Below, in pieces: positions 24,848 through 34,119 of a DNA stretch of 64,000 nt (positions are counted from its first letter, which is position 1; the number at the start of each line of letters is the position of its first letter). The stretch is from the NCBI GenBank assembly GCA_004124295.1, contig SCKI01000003.1, forward strand, positions 1 to 64,000. The letters run 5' to 3'. The position numbers and the translations under genes were made by a program. This DNA is from Fidelibacterota bacterium (GTDB lineage: Bacteria; Fidelibacterota; Marinisomatia; SCGC-AAA003-L08; TS1B11). The notes beneath the pieces are model-generated. The model saw only the letters and a list, made by a program, of their open reading frames with translations. It ran no database searches and was not told the DNA's origin.

Positions 24848-27800
24848 ATGGTATTGATACCGGCTCAGCGTCGGAGTCTGGCGATCCTGCTGATGGCGAT
24901 CTTGAGCTCCCTCTCCGCACAGGACGACTGGACGCAAAAGTCGCCGGCCACCAACCCCATTGAACGATGGTATCACCAAATGGCTTATGGCGGTAGCGAC
25001 CAGGTGGTCCTATTTGGTGGGTGGGATGGTGGTTATGATGACGAAACCTGGGTGTACGACCTGAGCGACAATGCGTGGACCCCAAAATCGCCTTCGTCCA
25101 ACCCTTCGGGTCGTTTCAACGGGGGTATGGTAAACATAACCGGAGATCAGATTTTACTGTTTGGAGGCGCGAATGGCTCATCCAGCAACAATGAATCCTG
25201 GCTGTATGATGTGAGCGCCAATTCGTGGACCCAGGATTCCAATTCTTCACAACCCTCCGCCAGGCATGGAGTGCGCCTGGCTGAAACGAGCCTTGATGGC
25301 TCAAGTTTAATCGTGCTGTTTGGAGGCTACACGAGCGGCACCGAGACCTGGACTTTTGGAGGTGGAGATTATATTCAAGATTACGGGCCACCCGCCGCCC
25401 CTGCCGGTCTCGTCGCGGACTCCGGCTATCAAGAAATATCCCTCACCTGGAACGCCAACAGTGAGTCGGATTTGGCGCAGTACTACATCTATGGCGACAG
25501 CAGTGCCGCCCCAACTGCGCTGCTCGACAGCACAACCGCTGCCGATACGATGATAACCATCGGCAGTCTGGCGAACGGCACGACCTACTATTTCCGCATT
25601 ACAGCCGTCGATACTAGCGGCAATGAAAGCGGTTACTCGAACGAAATATCCGCCACGCCAGTCGCCCCGACAGATAAATCCGGCAATGTTTCCGGCGAGA
25701 CCTGGGCAAAGGGCACCTATCATGTTACCGGCGACCTGACGGTTGACGCAGGTTCGACCCTGACCCTTGAGGCGGGGGTGATCGTCAAGTTCGGCCTGCG
25801 CAACCGCATTTATGTGAACGGGGCCCTGATCGCCGAAGGCACCCTCAGCGACTCTATTATCTTCACATCAGTCAAGGATGACAGCTATGGCGGCGATACC
25901 AACAACGATGCGACCGGCAGCAGCCCGGGGGCCGGCGACTGGCACGCCATCATCATCAACTCCAGCAGTGACAGCAGCAGCAGTTTTGATTACACCGTCT
26001 TCAGTTACGGCGGCGAGTGGATCGGCCAGCAGTTTGGCGTGATCCGGGCCCTGGGCAGCAGCCCGACCATCCAGCGCAGCCGGTTCCACGACAACACCAA
26101 GGCACTATATTTTTCAGGTGGGTCCACCTCCCCGGTAGACACGGTCATCATAATCAATAACGGCTGGGGGATATCGATTGAGGGGGCGGAGCCAATAATT
26201 CATAACTCAATATTACATGACAATACGAATTATGATATCGAGAATCTGGGGACAGAGACGATTGATGCCTGGAGCAATTACTGGGGCCTGAACACTTATG
26301 CCGAAATGATAGCCGGCCCATTTCCGCAGAATATCACCTCAATATTTGATAAAGAAGATGACCCCACAAAGGGTCAAGTGGACTACTCAAACTGGATCGC
26401 ACCCTTCAATAATGCTCCGCAAATCACATCGGCAAGTTCCATAACGGCCACCGAGGACACCTATTTTATCTATCGAGCCACGGGCACGGATGCGGAGGAC
26501 TCTACGCTCACCTGGGTGTTCGATCTGGAGCCGGGCTGGCTCAGCTCCGACGCGGACAGCATCTTCGGAACACCGACCGATACTGCCACCGACACCAGTT
26601 TCCGCGTGATTGCATCGGATGGCGATAAAGCGGATACGCTGGTCGTAACGCTGACCATGGTGCCTGTAAATGATCCCCCCGTGATCAACGTCGCGGCTGG
26701 CATCACGGTGACGGAAGATGGCACGGTGGTCGTTACTCAAAGCGAACTGCAAGCCACTGACCCGGACGATCCGCCGTCCCAGTTGCTCTTCACTCTGCAG
26801 CTCCCTGCCACCCCGTTCAGCGGACTGTTTCTGGTGAACAATATTGAGCGGACCAGTTTTACCCAGGCTGAAATTGATAGTGGCTGGCTCTCATTTAAAC
26901 ATGATGGCAGCGAAAACCTGCTAGACAGTTTAGGCTTCACGGTAACCGACACCTCGGGACTGGCTGACGCTATTGAAGCGTTTTATATTACTGTCCTGCC
27001 GGTAAACGATCTGCCCCAGATTACATCTACGGACTCGCTCGTACTTGAAGAGGGATCGCAGTTTGTCTACCAGGCCAGCCATCTGGATCCCGATGGCCCG
27101 GAGGCGCTATGGACCTTCACTGATTTTCCAGCCTGGATGACTTGGGTCACCGGCGCCGACAGGCTCTTGCTCGCGCCCATCAATGGGTCGGTGGACTCCT
27201 CCTTTGTGCTGATCGTCAGTGACAGCCTGGCTGCTGATACCCTGGTAGTTTTCGTAACAGTCATTCCGTTCAACGATCCTCCTCTCGCAGTGGACGACTC
27301 AGTTTCAACGGATGAGGATGTGCCGGTCAATATCGCCGTGCTGGCAAACGACAGCGACATCGATGATGATCACAGTACCTTGGTGATCTCAGGGATAGAC
27401 TCGTCTCCGCTGCATGGAACGGTGACTATTTTGGGCGACACGGCGCTGTATTACATCCCTCAGGCGGAGTTCAGCGGGTTTGATTCGCTAAGCTATATCG
27501 TCAGTGACAGCACAAAATCAGATACGGCGAAAGTTTTCATCTCCGTCATCTATGTCAACGATCCGCCGGTAATCACCTCCAGCGCCGATACCCTGGTCCT
27601 GGAGGAGAGCACCGTCAGCCTCTATTTTGCGACCCATACCGATCCCGATGGACCGGACACTGTGTGGACCTTCAGCGACTACCCTGGCTGGATGACCTGG
27701 AATCCCGGCGCCGATAGCCTGATAATGACCACCGGCGGCAACACGGCGGATTCATCCTTCAAGGTGCAGGTGTCCGATGGCGAGAACACCGCCTCATTTA

Positions 27801-29860
27801 CGGTAACAGTCGTTGTGATTCCCTGGAACGATCCTCCTGTGGCGCTGAACGATGCGGTGCAAACATTGGAAGATGCGACGGTGGTCATTGCGGTCCTGGT
27901 TAATGATAGCGATGTAGATTCGGAATTTTTGACCGTTGACAGCCTCCTTGTGCTCCCGAGCCATGGTATGGCGGTGATCGACACCGGCGACACGAGCATA
28001 ACTTATACGCCGGCCAGCGACTATAACGGGAGCGACTCCCTCAGCTATATCCTCAGTGATGGCATAAAGTTTGACACTGCCACGGTCTATATTACCATCG
28101 ATCCGGTGAATGACAGGCCGGCCATTATCTCGCTGGCGAGCGTTTCGATGACGGAGGGGTCGGAGTGGACTTACCAGGCCCTCGTCGATGATATTGACGG
28201 CCCGGACACCTTGTGGACATTTTCCGACTTTCCCGCCTGGCTCACCTGGATCGGGGGATCAAGCGCGCTGACGGGCACTCCCGGCAACGGCGATACGGAC
28301 ACCAGCTTCACGGTGATGGTCAGCGACGGGTTCCTGGGGGATACACTGATCGTGGCCGTTTCCGTTACGCCGGTAAATGACGCGCCTCAGATCCCTTCCC
28401 CTGCCACGCTGCTGGCGACCGAGGATGAGCGGATCGTCTACCGCGCCACGGCCACGGACCCGGAGGATGATCCCCTTACGTTCCAGTATACCGGTCTTCC
28501 CACCTGGCTGATCGCAGATGCCGACAGCGTCTTTGGCACGCCGGCAAACGGCGCTGCAGATACCTCCTTCCGGGTCATTGCCAGTGACGGCAGCCTGGCT
28601 GATACGTTGACAGTAACGGTATCAGTAACTCCGGTAAATGACGCGCCTCAGATCACTTCCCCTGCCACGCTGCTGGCGACCGAGGATGAGCGGATCGTCT
28701 ACCGCGCCACGGCCACGGACCCGGATGGTCCGGCGCTCACCTGGATATTTAACCGACTGCCCGGCGGGCTTTCCGCCGCTGAAGATACCGTATTCGGCAT
28801 TCCGTCGGAGGGCGACGCAGATTCGTCGTTTCAGGTTATAGCTTGGGACAGCCTGGCCTACGACACCCTCCGTGTGGAACTGCAGGTTACACCGGTGAAC
28901 GACAGGCCACGGTTCAGCGCAACGCTGCCGGACGCCGGATTTGCCGAGGACGATTCGGTGCGCATCCTGTTCAGCAGTTGGTATGCCAACGTCGCCGATC
29001 CAGATAACGCCGATTCGGAGCTGCTCTGGACCTTCGCGAATGAGGATTCGGTTACCGTGCGGGTAGATTCCACGGGTGTGACATTCCGGGCGCCCCCGAA
29101 CTGGCACGGCATCGACACCCTGTCAGTGATCGTGAGCGATCTGTCGCAGTTGAGCGACACTTCCAGCGTTGTGCTGACGGTCGTTTCCGTGAATGATGCC
29201 CCTGGGGAGTTCGCCAGCATGTCTCCGGGTGCGGATTCCACGCTGGTCATCGCCGACGGGAATGTCAGCGATTCGCTGGTCTTCCACTGGGGGCCTGCTG
29301 CGGACGTTGATGGCGATCCCGTATGGTACGGCATGACGGTTTCGGGCGGCCTGGCGCTGATACTACCGCTGGATACAGCCACGGTTTTCCCCAGCCGGAC
29401 CTACCGCTTTCAGGCAATCCTCGATTCCGCCCTTGCAGCTGGCGATTCGGTGTATTCAGGTGGCTGGCTGGCCTACGCGACCGATGGCACCGATACCACC
29501 TGGGCCGGTCCGGATATGCAACCCTTCACCATTAAAATAAGCCAGGCACTTCTGGCGCTGCCGGAGGATCGGGGCTTGCCGGCGACTTTTGCCCTGCAGC
29601 AGAATTATCCGAACCCGTTCAATCCCGTCACGACTATCAAGTACGAGTTGCCCAGAGCGGCCAAGACCGTGCTTATTGTTTATAACATTGCCGGCCAGCA
29701 GGTGGCGCGGCTGGTTGATGAAGAATTGCGTCCCGGCTACTACCAGACGATGTGGGATGGGAGGGACCAGGCCGGGCGGCAAGTTGCTTCAGGCATCTAT
29801 ATCCTCAGGCTGACCACTCCGGTTTGGTCACAGACCATGAAGACGCTGCTGCTGAAGTAG
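24848..29860 (+). CDS. Giant type IX-secreted mosaic surface protein
   Basis: A 1670-residue protein. A signal peptide (RRSLAILLMAILSSLSAQ) is followed by three Kelch-type repeats (35-185; VVLFGGWDGGYDDETWVYDL and similar), a fibronectin III domain (about 195-275) and a parallel beta-helix of the pectate-lyase type (about 285-510). About eleven cadherin/VCBS-like Ig modules (515-1560) follow, each ending in VNDPP, VNDAP or similar. The last 85 residues are a type IX sorting domain (NYPNPFNPVTTIKY ... MKTLLLK). It is an adhesin- or enzyme-like exoprotein; no catalytic residues were identified. A GTG at 24812 would add 12 residues. Two Ig modules are nearly identical in DNA. Confidence 0.85.
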   Translation: MVLIPAQRRSLAILLMAILSSLSAQDDWTQKSPATNPIERWYHQMAYGGSDQVVLFGGWDGGYDDETWVYDLSDNAWTPKSPSSNPSGRFNGGMVNITGDQILLFGGANGSSSNNESWLYDVSANSWTQDSNSSQPSARHGVRLAETSLDGSSLIVLFGGYTSGTETWTFGGGDYIQDYGPPAAPAGLVADSGYQEISLTWNANSESDLAQYYIYGDSSAAPTALLDSTTAADTMITIGSLANGTTYYFRITAVDTSGNESGYSNEISATPVAPTDKSGNVSGETWAKGTYHVTGDLTVDAGSTLTLEAGVIVKFGLRNRIYVNGALIAEGTLSDSIIFTSVKDDSYGGDTNNDATGSSPGAGDWHAIIINSSSDSSSSFDYTVFSYGGEWIGQQFGVIRALGSSPTIQRSRFHDNTKALYFSGGSTSPVDTVIIINNGWGISIEGAEPIIHNSILHDNTNYDIENLGTETIDAWSNYWGLNTYAEMIAGPFPQNITSIFDKEDDPTKGQVDYSNWIAPFNNAPQITSASSITATEDTYFIYRATGTDAEDSTLTWVFDLEPGWLSSDADSIFGTPTDTATDTSFRVIASDGDKADTLVVTLTMVPVNDPPVINVAAGITVTEDGTVVVTQSELQATDPDDPPSQLLFTLQLPATPFSGLFLVNNIERTSFTQAEIDSGWLSFKHDGSENLLDSLGFTVTDTSGLADAIEAFYITVLPVNDLPQITSTDSLVLEEGSQFVYQASHLDPDGPEALWTFTDFPAWMTWVTGADRLLLAPINGSVDSSFVLIVSDSLAADTLVVFVTVIPFNDPPLAVDDSVSTDEDVPVNIAVLANDSDIDDDHSTLVISGIDSSPLHGTVTILGDTALYYIPQAEFSGFDSLSYIVSDSTKSDTAKVFISVIYVNDPPVITSSADTLVLEESTVSLYFATHTDPDGPDTVWTFSDYPGWMTWNPGADSLIMTTGGNTADSSFKVQVSDGENTASFTVTVVVIPWNDPPVALNDAVQTLEDATVVIAVLVNDSDVDSEFLTVDSLLVLPSHGMAVIDTGDTSITYTPASDYNGSDSLSYILSDGIKFDTATVYITIDPVNDRPAIISLASVSMTEGSEWTYQALVDDIDGPDTLWTFSDFPAWLTWIGGSSALTGTPGNGDTDTSFTVMVSDGFLGDTLIVAVSVTPVNDAPQIPSPATLLATEDERIVYRATATDPEDDPLTFQYTGLPTWLIADADSVFGTPANGAADTSFRVIASDGSLADTLTVTVSVTPVNDAPQITSPATLLATEDERIVYRATATDPDGPALTWIFNRLPGGLSAAEDTVFGIPSEGDADSSFQVIAWDSLAYDTLRVELQVTPVNDRPRFSATLPDAGFAEDDSVRILFSSWYANVADPDNADSELLWTFANEDSVTVRVDSTGVTFRAPPNWHGIDTLSVIVSDLSQLSDTSSVVLTVVSVNDAPGEFASMSPGADSTLVIADGNVSDSLVFHWGPAADVDGDPVWYGMTVSGGLALILPLDTATVFPSRTYRFQAILDSALAAGDSVYSGGWLAYATDGTDTTWAGPDMQPFTIKISQALLALPEDRGLPATFALQQNYPNPFNPVTTIKYELPRAAKTVLIVYNIAGQQVARLVDEELRPGYYQTMWDGRDQAGRQVASGIYILRLTTPVWSQTMKTLLLK
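28371..28725 (+). repeat. Recent internal duplication in the giant cargo gene
   Basis: About 94 bases at 28371-28464 (from CCGGTAAATGACGCGCCTCAG to CACGGACCCGGA) recur at 28632-28725 with a single visible difference (CCTTCC against ACTTCC). Other modules of the gene share protein pattern but not DNA identity, so this one copied recently. Confidence 0.8.
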
Positions 29861-30003
29861 GCAAGCCCGCCTTTCCGGCCTGAGATAACCCCCCAAACCG
29901 GATAGGGACCGGATGCGGGCAATATTTTCAACGGAAGAAGGGGGCGCTTGAAAGGGGCGCAGAGGGGCGCTGCCATTAGAATTGTCTGGCCCACATTGCA
30001 GCA
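29843..30003 (+). repeat. Dispersed tail repeat, copy 3, in place behind a cargo gene
   Basis: Starts at the LLLK-stop of the giant gene (GCTGCTGAAGTAGGCAAGCCCGC) and continues with TTTCCGGCCTGAG, CCGGATAGGGACCGGATGCGG, TTTTCAACGGAAGAAG, GGGGCGCAGAGGGGCGCTG and CTGGCCCACATTG. Since this copy joins a real gene, it is the best model for the original arrangement. Confidence 0.6.
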
Positions 30004-30022
30004 ACGACGTACAATCCACTCT

Positions 30023-31483
30023 ATGCAGCTTTGGCGAAATTCACTCATATATATTGCGGGGAGCTTCCTGGTCCCGGTCTCGGCGCAGGAAATTCCGTGG
30101 GCAGTCCCGAAAGGTTTCACTGTCGAGGTCTTTGCGGACAGCTTATTTCTGCCGGTTAACATCGCCTTTGTGCCGGCGCCCGATTCCTCGGAAGATGCTC
30201 TCTTCTGCTACGTTACAGAGCTGTACGGGAGAGTATCAGCGGTCAGCCGTAACGGGACGGTCTCCACGTATGTCGACAGCCTGCTAAACTTTAACCCCAC
30301 GGGTGGCTTCCCCGGCTCGGGAGAATTAGGTGTTACGGGGATTGCAGTTGAAACGGCCACGGGAGACCTCATCGTTTCTATGGTATACGTAGAAGGTTCC
30401 GGTATCTTCAACCGTCTGGTCCGCATGACAAGCGCTGACGGTGGCTGGACCAAGGATAGCCTCTACACCCTTCTGGAGGGTATCCCCGGCCCGGGTCAGT
30501 CCCACCAGATACACACTGTCACCCTGGGCCCCGATGGCATGGTGTATGTCAATGTAGGCGATGGGGAATATGCTGAATCGTCCCAGGATGACGACGACCT
30601 CCGGGGCAAAATTCTGCGCCTTGCTCCCGACGGCTCCATTCCCCCTGACAATCCCGTTCCCGGCAGTTACGTCTACGCAAAAGGGTTACGGAATCCGTTC
30701 GGGGCCACCTGGCGCAATGCCGACGATGCCCTTTACATCTCCGACAACGGTCCCGATGAGAATGATCGGCTTGCCCGGGTGGAACCAGGGAGCAACCTCG
30801 GCTGGTGCTGCGACATGACCGCAGGAGCCCTCCACCTTTGGACCCCTACCGTATCGCCGGTTGGCCTCGACTTTATGGAAGGTTCCCAATTTCCGGAGGA
30901 ATACGCCGGCCATCTTTTCGTGGGAGCATTTGGACCCACCTATTACCAGGGAACTTCCGGCCGTGGGAAAACCATATTTGATTTCACCCTCGATTCTGCA
31001 GGCACCAGGGTCGTGGCAGTTAACAAGTTCATGACCTACACCGGGCAGGGATTCGGAACGGTGGTTGGAGTTGCCTTCGGACCCGATGGACTATACTTTA
31101 CTGATATCTTTGGCGAAGATGGATTTGACGAAACCGGCCGCGCTTACGGCAACATCTACCGCATCACCCGGCAAACCGGCGAAGATAATGGGGACGTCCC
31201 TGCAGAATACAGTCTCCTCCAGAACATACCCAACCCCTTCAACGCCGGCACCACGATTCGATTCGACTTGCCGGAGGAGGGTCAAGTCATGCTTACAATC
31301 TACGATGTGCTGGGTCGCAAGGTGGTCACCCTTGTAGCGAACGAACCATACAGTTCCGGCTCACACGCGGTACTCTGGGATGGGAAAGATCAATCAGGTC
31401 AACGCGTCAGTTCGGGTGTTTACCTGGTCCAAATCCAGGCAGGCAATTTCAGCCGGTCCCGCAAGATGCTGCTGCTGAAGTAG
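30023..31483 (+). CDS. Type IX-secreted PQQ-dependent sugar dehydrogenase-like protein
   Basis: A 486-residue protein. A signal peptide (SLIYIAGSFLVPVSAQ) precedes a six-bladed propeller of the glucose/sorbosone dehydrogenase family (PKGFTVEVFADSLFLPVNIAF, SHQIHTVTLGPDGMVYVNVGD, YAKGLRNPFGATW, DNGPDENDRLARV). In this family His and Arg residues bind PQQ and the sugar. The C-terminal 85 residues are a type IX sorting domain (NIPNPFNAGTTIRFDLP ... SRKMLLLK). The ATG at 30023 gives a proper signal peptide; the frame is open upstream into the tail repeat. Substrate unknown. Confidence 0.8.
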   Translation: MQLWRNSLIYIAGSFLVPVSAQEIPWAVPKGFTVEVFADSLFLPVNIAFVPAPDSSEDALFCYVTELYGRVSAVSRNGTVSTYVDSLLNFNPTGGFPGSGELGVTGIAVETATGDLIVSMVYVEGSGIFNRLVRMTSADGGWTKDSLYTLLEGIPGPGQSHQIHTVTLGPDGMVYVNVGDGEYAESSQDDDDLRGKILRLAPDGSIPPDNPVPGSYVYAKGLRNPFGATWRNADDALYISDNGPDENDRLARVEPGSNLGWCCDMTAGALHLWTPTVSPVGLDFMEGSQFPEEYAGHLFVGAFGPTYYQGTSGRGKTIFDFTLDSAGTRVVAVNKFMTYTGQGFGTVVGVAFGPDGLYFTDIFGEDGFDETGRAYGNIYRITRQTGEDNGDVPAEYSLLQNIPNPFNAGTTIRFDLPEEGQVMLTIYDVLGRKVVTLVANEPYSSGSHAVLWDGKDQSGQRVSSGVYLVQIQAGNFSRSRKMLLLK

Positions 31484-31652
31484 GGCAAGGTCACAAGAAA
31501 GTCATTTCAGCGGATCCGGCCGGAAGACCGAGCCGTCCAGCGCACCCGGGCTAAGCCACTGGTCAGGGCCTGTTCCTGACTCGCCCCGCCAATAAGCCTT
31601 GCTGGCCCCTGAGAGGTGGCCCACTTTTCGGGGGAGTATTCAGCGACTGCCC

Positions 31653-32378
31653 ATGTACCACGAGCATAACTCTGCCGACTTCGACTTCCCCTTCCGCGAC
31701 AGCACAGACCGCTCCTATCTGGTCGCTTCCATCCCCCGATCCGGCAGTACTCTCCTTTGCCTGGGGCTGTGGGACACCCAATTGGCGGGCGCGCCGCTGG
31801 AGTATTTCGCTGAGGGACATATGCAGGACTATTTCAGCCGCTGGGGCAGGACAGATATTCAAGGCTATGTATCCAGGCTGTTGCAGCACCGTACCAGCCC
31901 CAACGGCATATTTGGGGTTAAGGGACACCATAACCAGTTGCGGTCATGCTTTTTCAAGGATGGGATTGAGCTGCACGACTGCTTTCCGAATCTGAAATAC
32001 ATCTATATCGCCCGGCAGGACCGCCTGCGCCAGGCGATCTCACTTGTCAAGGCAATGCAGACCAATCGCTGGAGGAGTAACTGGTCCGAGGGCGTCCAGG
32101 ATCGCTTGAGTTACGACTTTCAGGAGATCAGCACGCGAATGGACGAGATGGTGAAAGAAGAACAGGCCTGGCAAGGATATTTTCTGGAACGGAGCATCGA
32201 ACCGTTGAGCATCGTGTATGAATCGTTGGCTCGGAACTACGAGGAGAGCATCCGGCAGGTCCTCAGTTACCTGGGAGTGGCTGAGTATAAGGATGTACCC
32301 ATTCCGCCGCCGTCCCTGAAAAAGCAGGCCGACCTTGTGACCGAGGAGTGGTACGACAGATTTCTGAGGGAGGTCTAG
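31653..32378 (+). CDS. Stf0-like sulfotransferase
   Basis: A 241-residue PAPS-dependent sulfotransferase. The 5'-phosphosulfate loop is SIPRSGSTLLC near residue 26, and the family segments FGVKGHHNQLR and YIYIARQDRLRQAISLVKA follow. Stf0 of mycobacteria sulfates trehalose; the substrate here is probably a glycan but is not shown. An alternative TTG at 31599 adds 18 residues. It opens the run of sulfotransferase, glycosyltransferase and rml genes that leads to flagellin. Confidence 0.75.
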   Translation: MYHEHNSADFDFPFRDSTDRSYLVASIPRSGSTLLCLGLWDTQLAGAPLEYFAEGHMQDYFSRWGRTDIQGYVSRLLQHRTSPNGIFGVKGHHNQLRSCFFKDGIELHDCFPNLKYIYIARQDRLRQAISLVKAMQTNRWRSNWSEGVQDRLSYDFQEISTRMDEMVKEEQAWQGYFLERSIEPLSIVYESLARNYEESIRQVLSYLGVAEYKDVPIPPPSLKKQADLVTEEWYDRFLREV

Positions 32379-32613
32379 GCAGCGAATCGGTGAAGAAACG
32401 TTGGCCAGCCGAGAGTATATTTGCCCTGGCCGCGCGCGAAGCCGCCCTCGCTCGAATAGGCGGCATGGGATTTGCAAATGAATCAGCAGTGAGGTATTGT
32501 CGGACTTTTAGGGAGAATTGGGTTTAAATGGGACAATTACAGCCGCTAAGCGAAATCGAGGACAATTTCAATAATAGGGTGAGGCTGAGATTGGCCGGCG
32601 GTAGGATCCAGTC

Positions 32614-34038
32614 ATGATGACAATCATTACTGGGATGCATCGCAGCGGGACTTCGATGGTTACCCGGATGCTGAATATCTGCGGCCTCGATTTGGGACCC
32701 GAGGAGAGGCTGATGCCGCCAACGGCTCACAATGCGGCCGGCTATTGGGAAGATAGCGCCATGGTTTCGGTAAACGAGGCAGTCTTGGACAGTCTGGGCG
32801 CCGGCTGGGATTACATCCCTCCTGACCTGGCGCCGGGCTGGGAAAAAAGTTCCCGCCTTGATCCGTTCCGCGAAACTGCCCGGAGGCTGATAGACAGTTT
32901 CGAAGGAAAGGCATCCTGGGGTTGGAAGGACCCCCGCCTCTGCGTGACCCTGCCCTTCTGGAAAGCGCTGTTACCCGACTTCAAGGTGGTTATCTGTTTG
33001 CGGCATCCCGCTGCCGTGGCCGACTCATTGCTCCGCCGGAGCGGACATTCGACGGCCATGAGCCTCAACTTGTGGCTGGAGTACAATCGTCACCTGCTCC
33101 AGAATACCGTGGCTACCCAGCGCGTGGTCACCCACTACGATAGTTTTTTCTCGGCGCCAATGGAGGAGCTGTCCCGCTTGCTTGCGGGCTTGGGCTGGTC
33201 GGTCCCTGAAGAGCGGATGGTCGAGGCCTGCGGAACGGTGTTGGCCAATCTGCGCCACTCGCACGCCTCAAGTGGACAGGCAGCCACGCTGCCGTTACCT
33301 AAAGCGATTGACGAACTGTACCAGGTCCTGCTGGATGAGTGCGGTCCCCGGAAAACCGATATGGAGCAGGCCAACGTCACGCTGAATACGGAGATGGAGG
33401 TGCCCCATTACCGGCGCACCCTGCAGAAGCAGAACGAAGAAATGGCCCGGTTCAAGGAAGTCACTTCAGGCTCCGTGGCTAAGCACGAGCTGCTGATAAA
33501 AAGCCTGGGACTGCTCAAACAGGCCTCAGACGCGGGGAGCGTGGAGAGCGGAATCACCCTGGCGGAAAAGGTCTTCGGCCAGTTTGCCGAGCAGGCGCAA
33601 CTGCTCTATTATTACGGCCAGATTCTGGCCCAGCGGGGTGATCTGGAAGGGGCCGCCAGCTATCTCACGGTGGCTCTCAAGTATGATCAGAATCTGGCTG
33701 TGGCCCACCATGATCTGGCCATCATCCGTCTCGAGTTGGGACAGGCTGACGATGCCCTGCGACACCTGGGGGAGGCCGCCCGTCTCGAGCCCGATAATCT
33801 GATCTACCTGGAGAACTTTGCCGACGCCAAGCTGAGCGCCGGTGACATTGCGGACGCCCTCAAGGCTTACCGGGGTATCCTGGAGCTGGATGGCGGCAAG
33901 GTTGACGTTCGGCTGAAAATGGCCCAGGCCCATGTCCGGCTGGGCGAAAATCAGCGGGCCGTGGAAATCTGCAACGATCTGATCGCAGTTGCCCCGGAGC
34001 ACTCCGGCGCCAGGCAACTGCTCAGCCGGATAGCCTGA
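32614..34038 (+). CDS. Sulfotransferase-family protein with C-terminal TPR repeats
   Basis: A 474-residue protein. Residues 1-230 are a sulfotransferase fold with PAPS loop TGMHRSGTSMVTRML (6-20) and a 3'-phosphate site in VVICLRHPAAVADSLLRRSG. After a coiled linker, residues 310-474 are TPR units (AQLLYYYGQILAQRGDLEGA, LAVAHHDLAIIRLELGQADDA, LIYLENFADAKLSAGDIADA). TPRs usually bind protein, so it could modify a protein-bound glycan. The following glycosyltransferase has the same TPR tail, which supports a shared acceptor. A short spacer (32379-32613) shows nothing. Confidence 0.75.
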   Translation: MMTIITGMHRSGTSMVTRMLNICGLDLGPEERLMPPTAHNAAGYWEDSAMVSVNEAVLDSLGAGWDYIPPDLAPGWEKSSRLDPFRETARRLIDSFEGKASWGWKDPRLCVTLPFWKALLPDFKVVICLRHPAAVADSLLRRSGHSTAMSLNLWLEYNRHLLQNTVATQRVVTHYDSFFSAPMEELSRLLAGLGWSVPEERMVEACGTVLANLRHSHASSGQAATLPLPKAIDELYQVLLDECGPRKTDMEQANVTLNTEMEVPHYRRTLQKQNEEMARFKEVTSGSVAKHELLIKSLGLLKQASDAGSVESGITLAEKVFGQFAEQAQLLYYYGQILAQRGDLEGAASYLTVALKYDQNLAVAHHDLAIIRLELGQADDALRHLGEAARLEPDNLIYLENFADAKLSAGDIADALKAYRGILELDGGKVDVRLKMAQAHVRLGENQRAVEICNDLIAVAPEHSGARQLLSRIA

Positions 34039-34119
34039 GGAATGTCGATCACGCCGCAGCCCACTAAAGGTTATCTCCCCACAGGCAGAATTTCACTGCC
34101 GGATGACGCGAGCCGATAA

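Noticed and set aside
26400..29200. Minus-strand open frames in the giant cargo gene
   Set aside because: They mirror the Ser/Thr/Asp-rich repeats of the plus-strand gene and carry no independent signal.
34112..34119. GCCGATAA directly before the glycosyltransferase start
   Set aside because: It looks like a sigma-28 -10 element but touches the start codon and has no -35 match at the right distance, so it is taken as chance.
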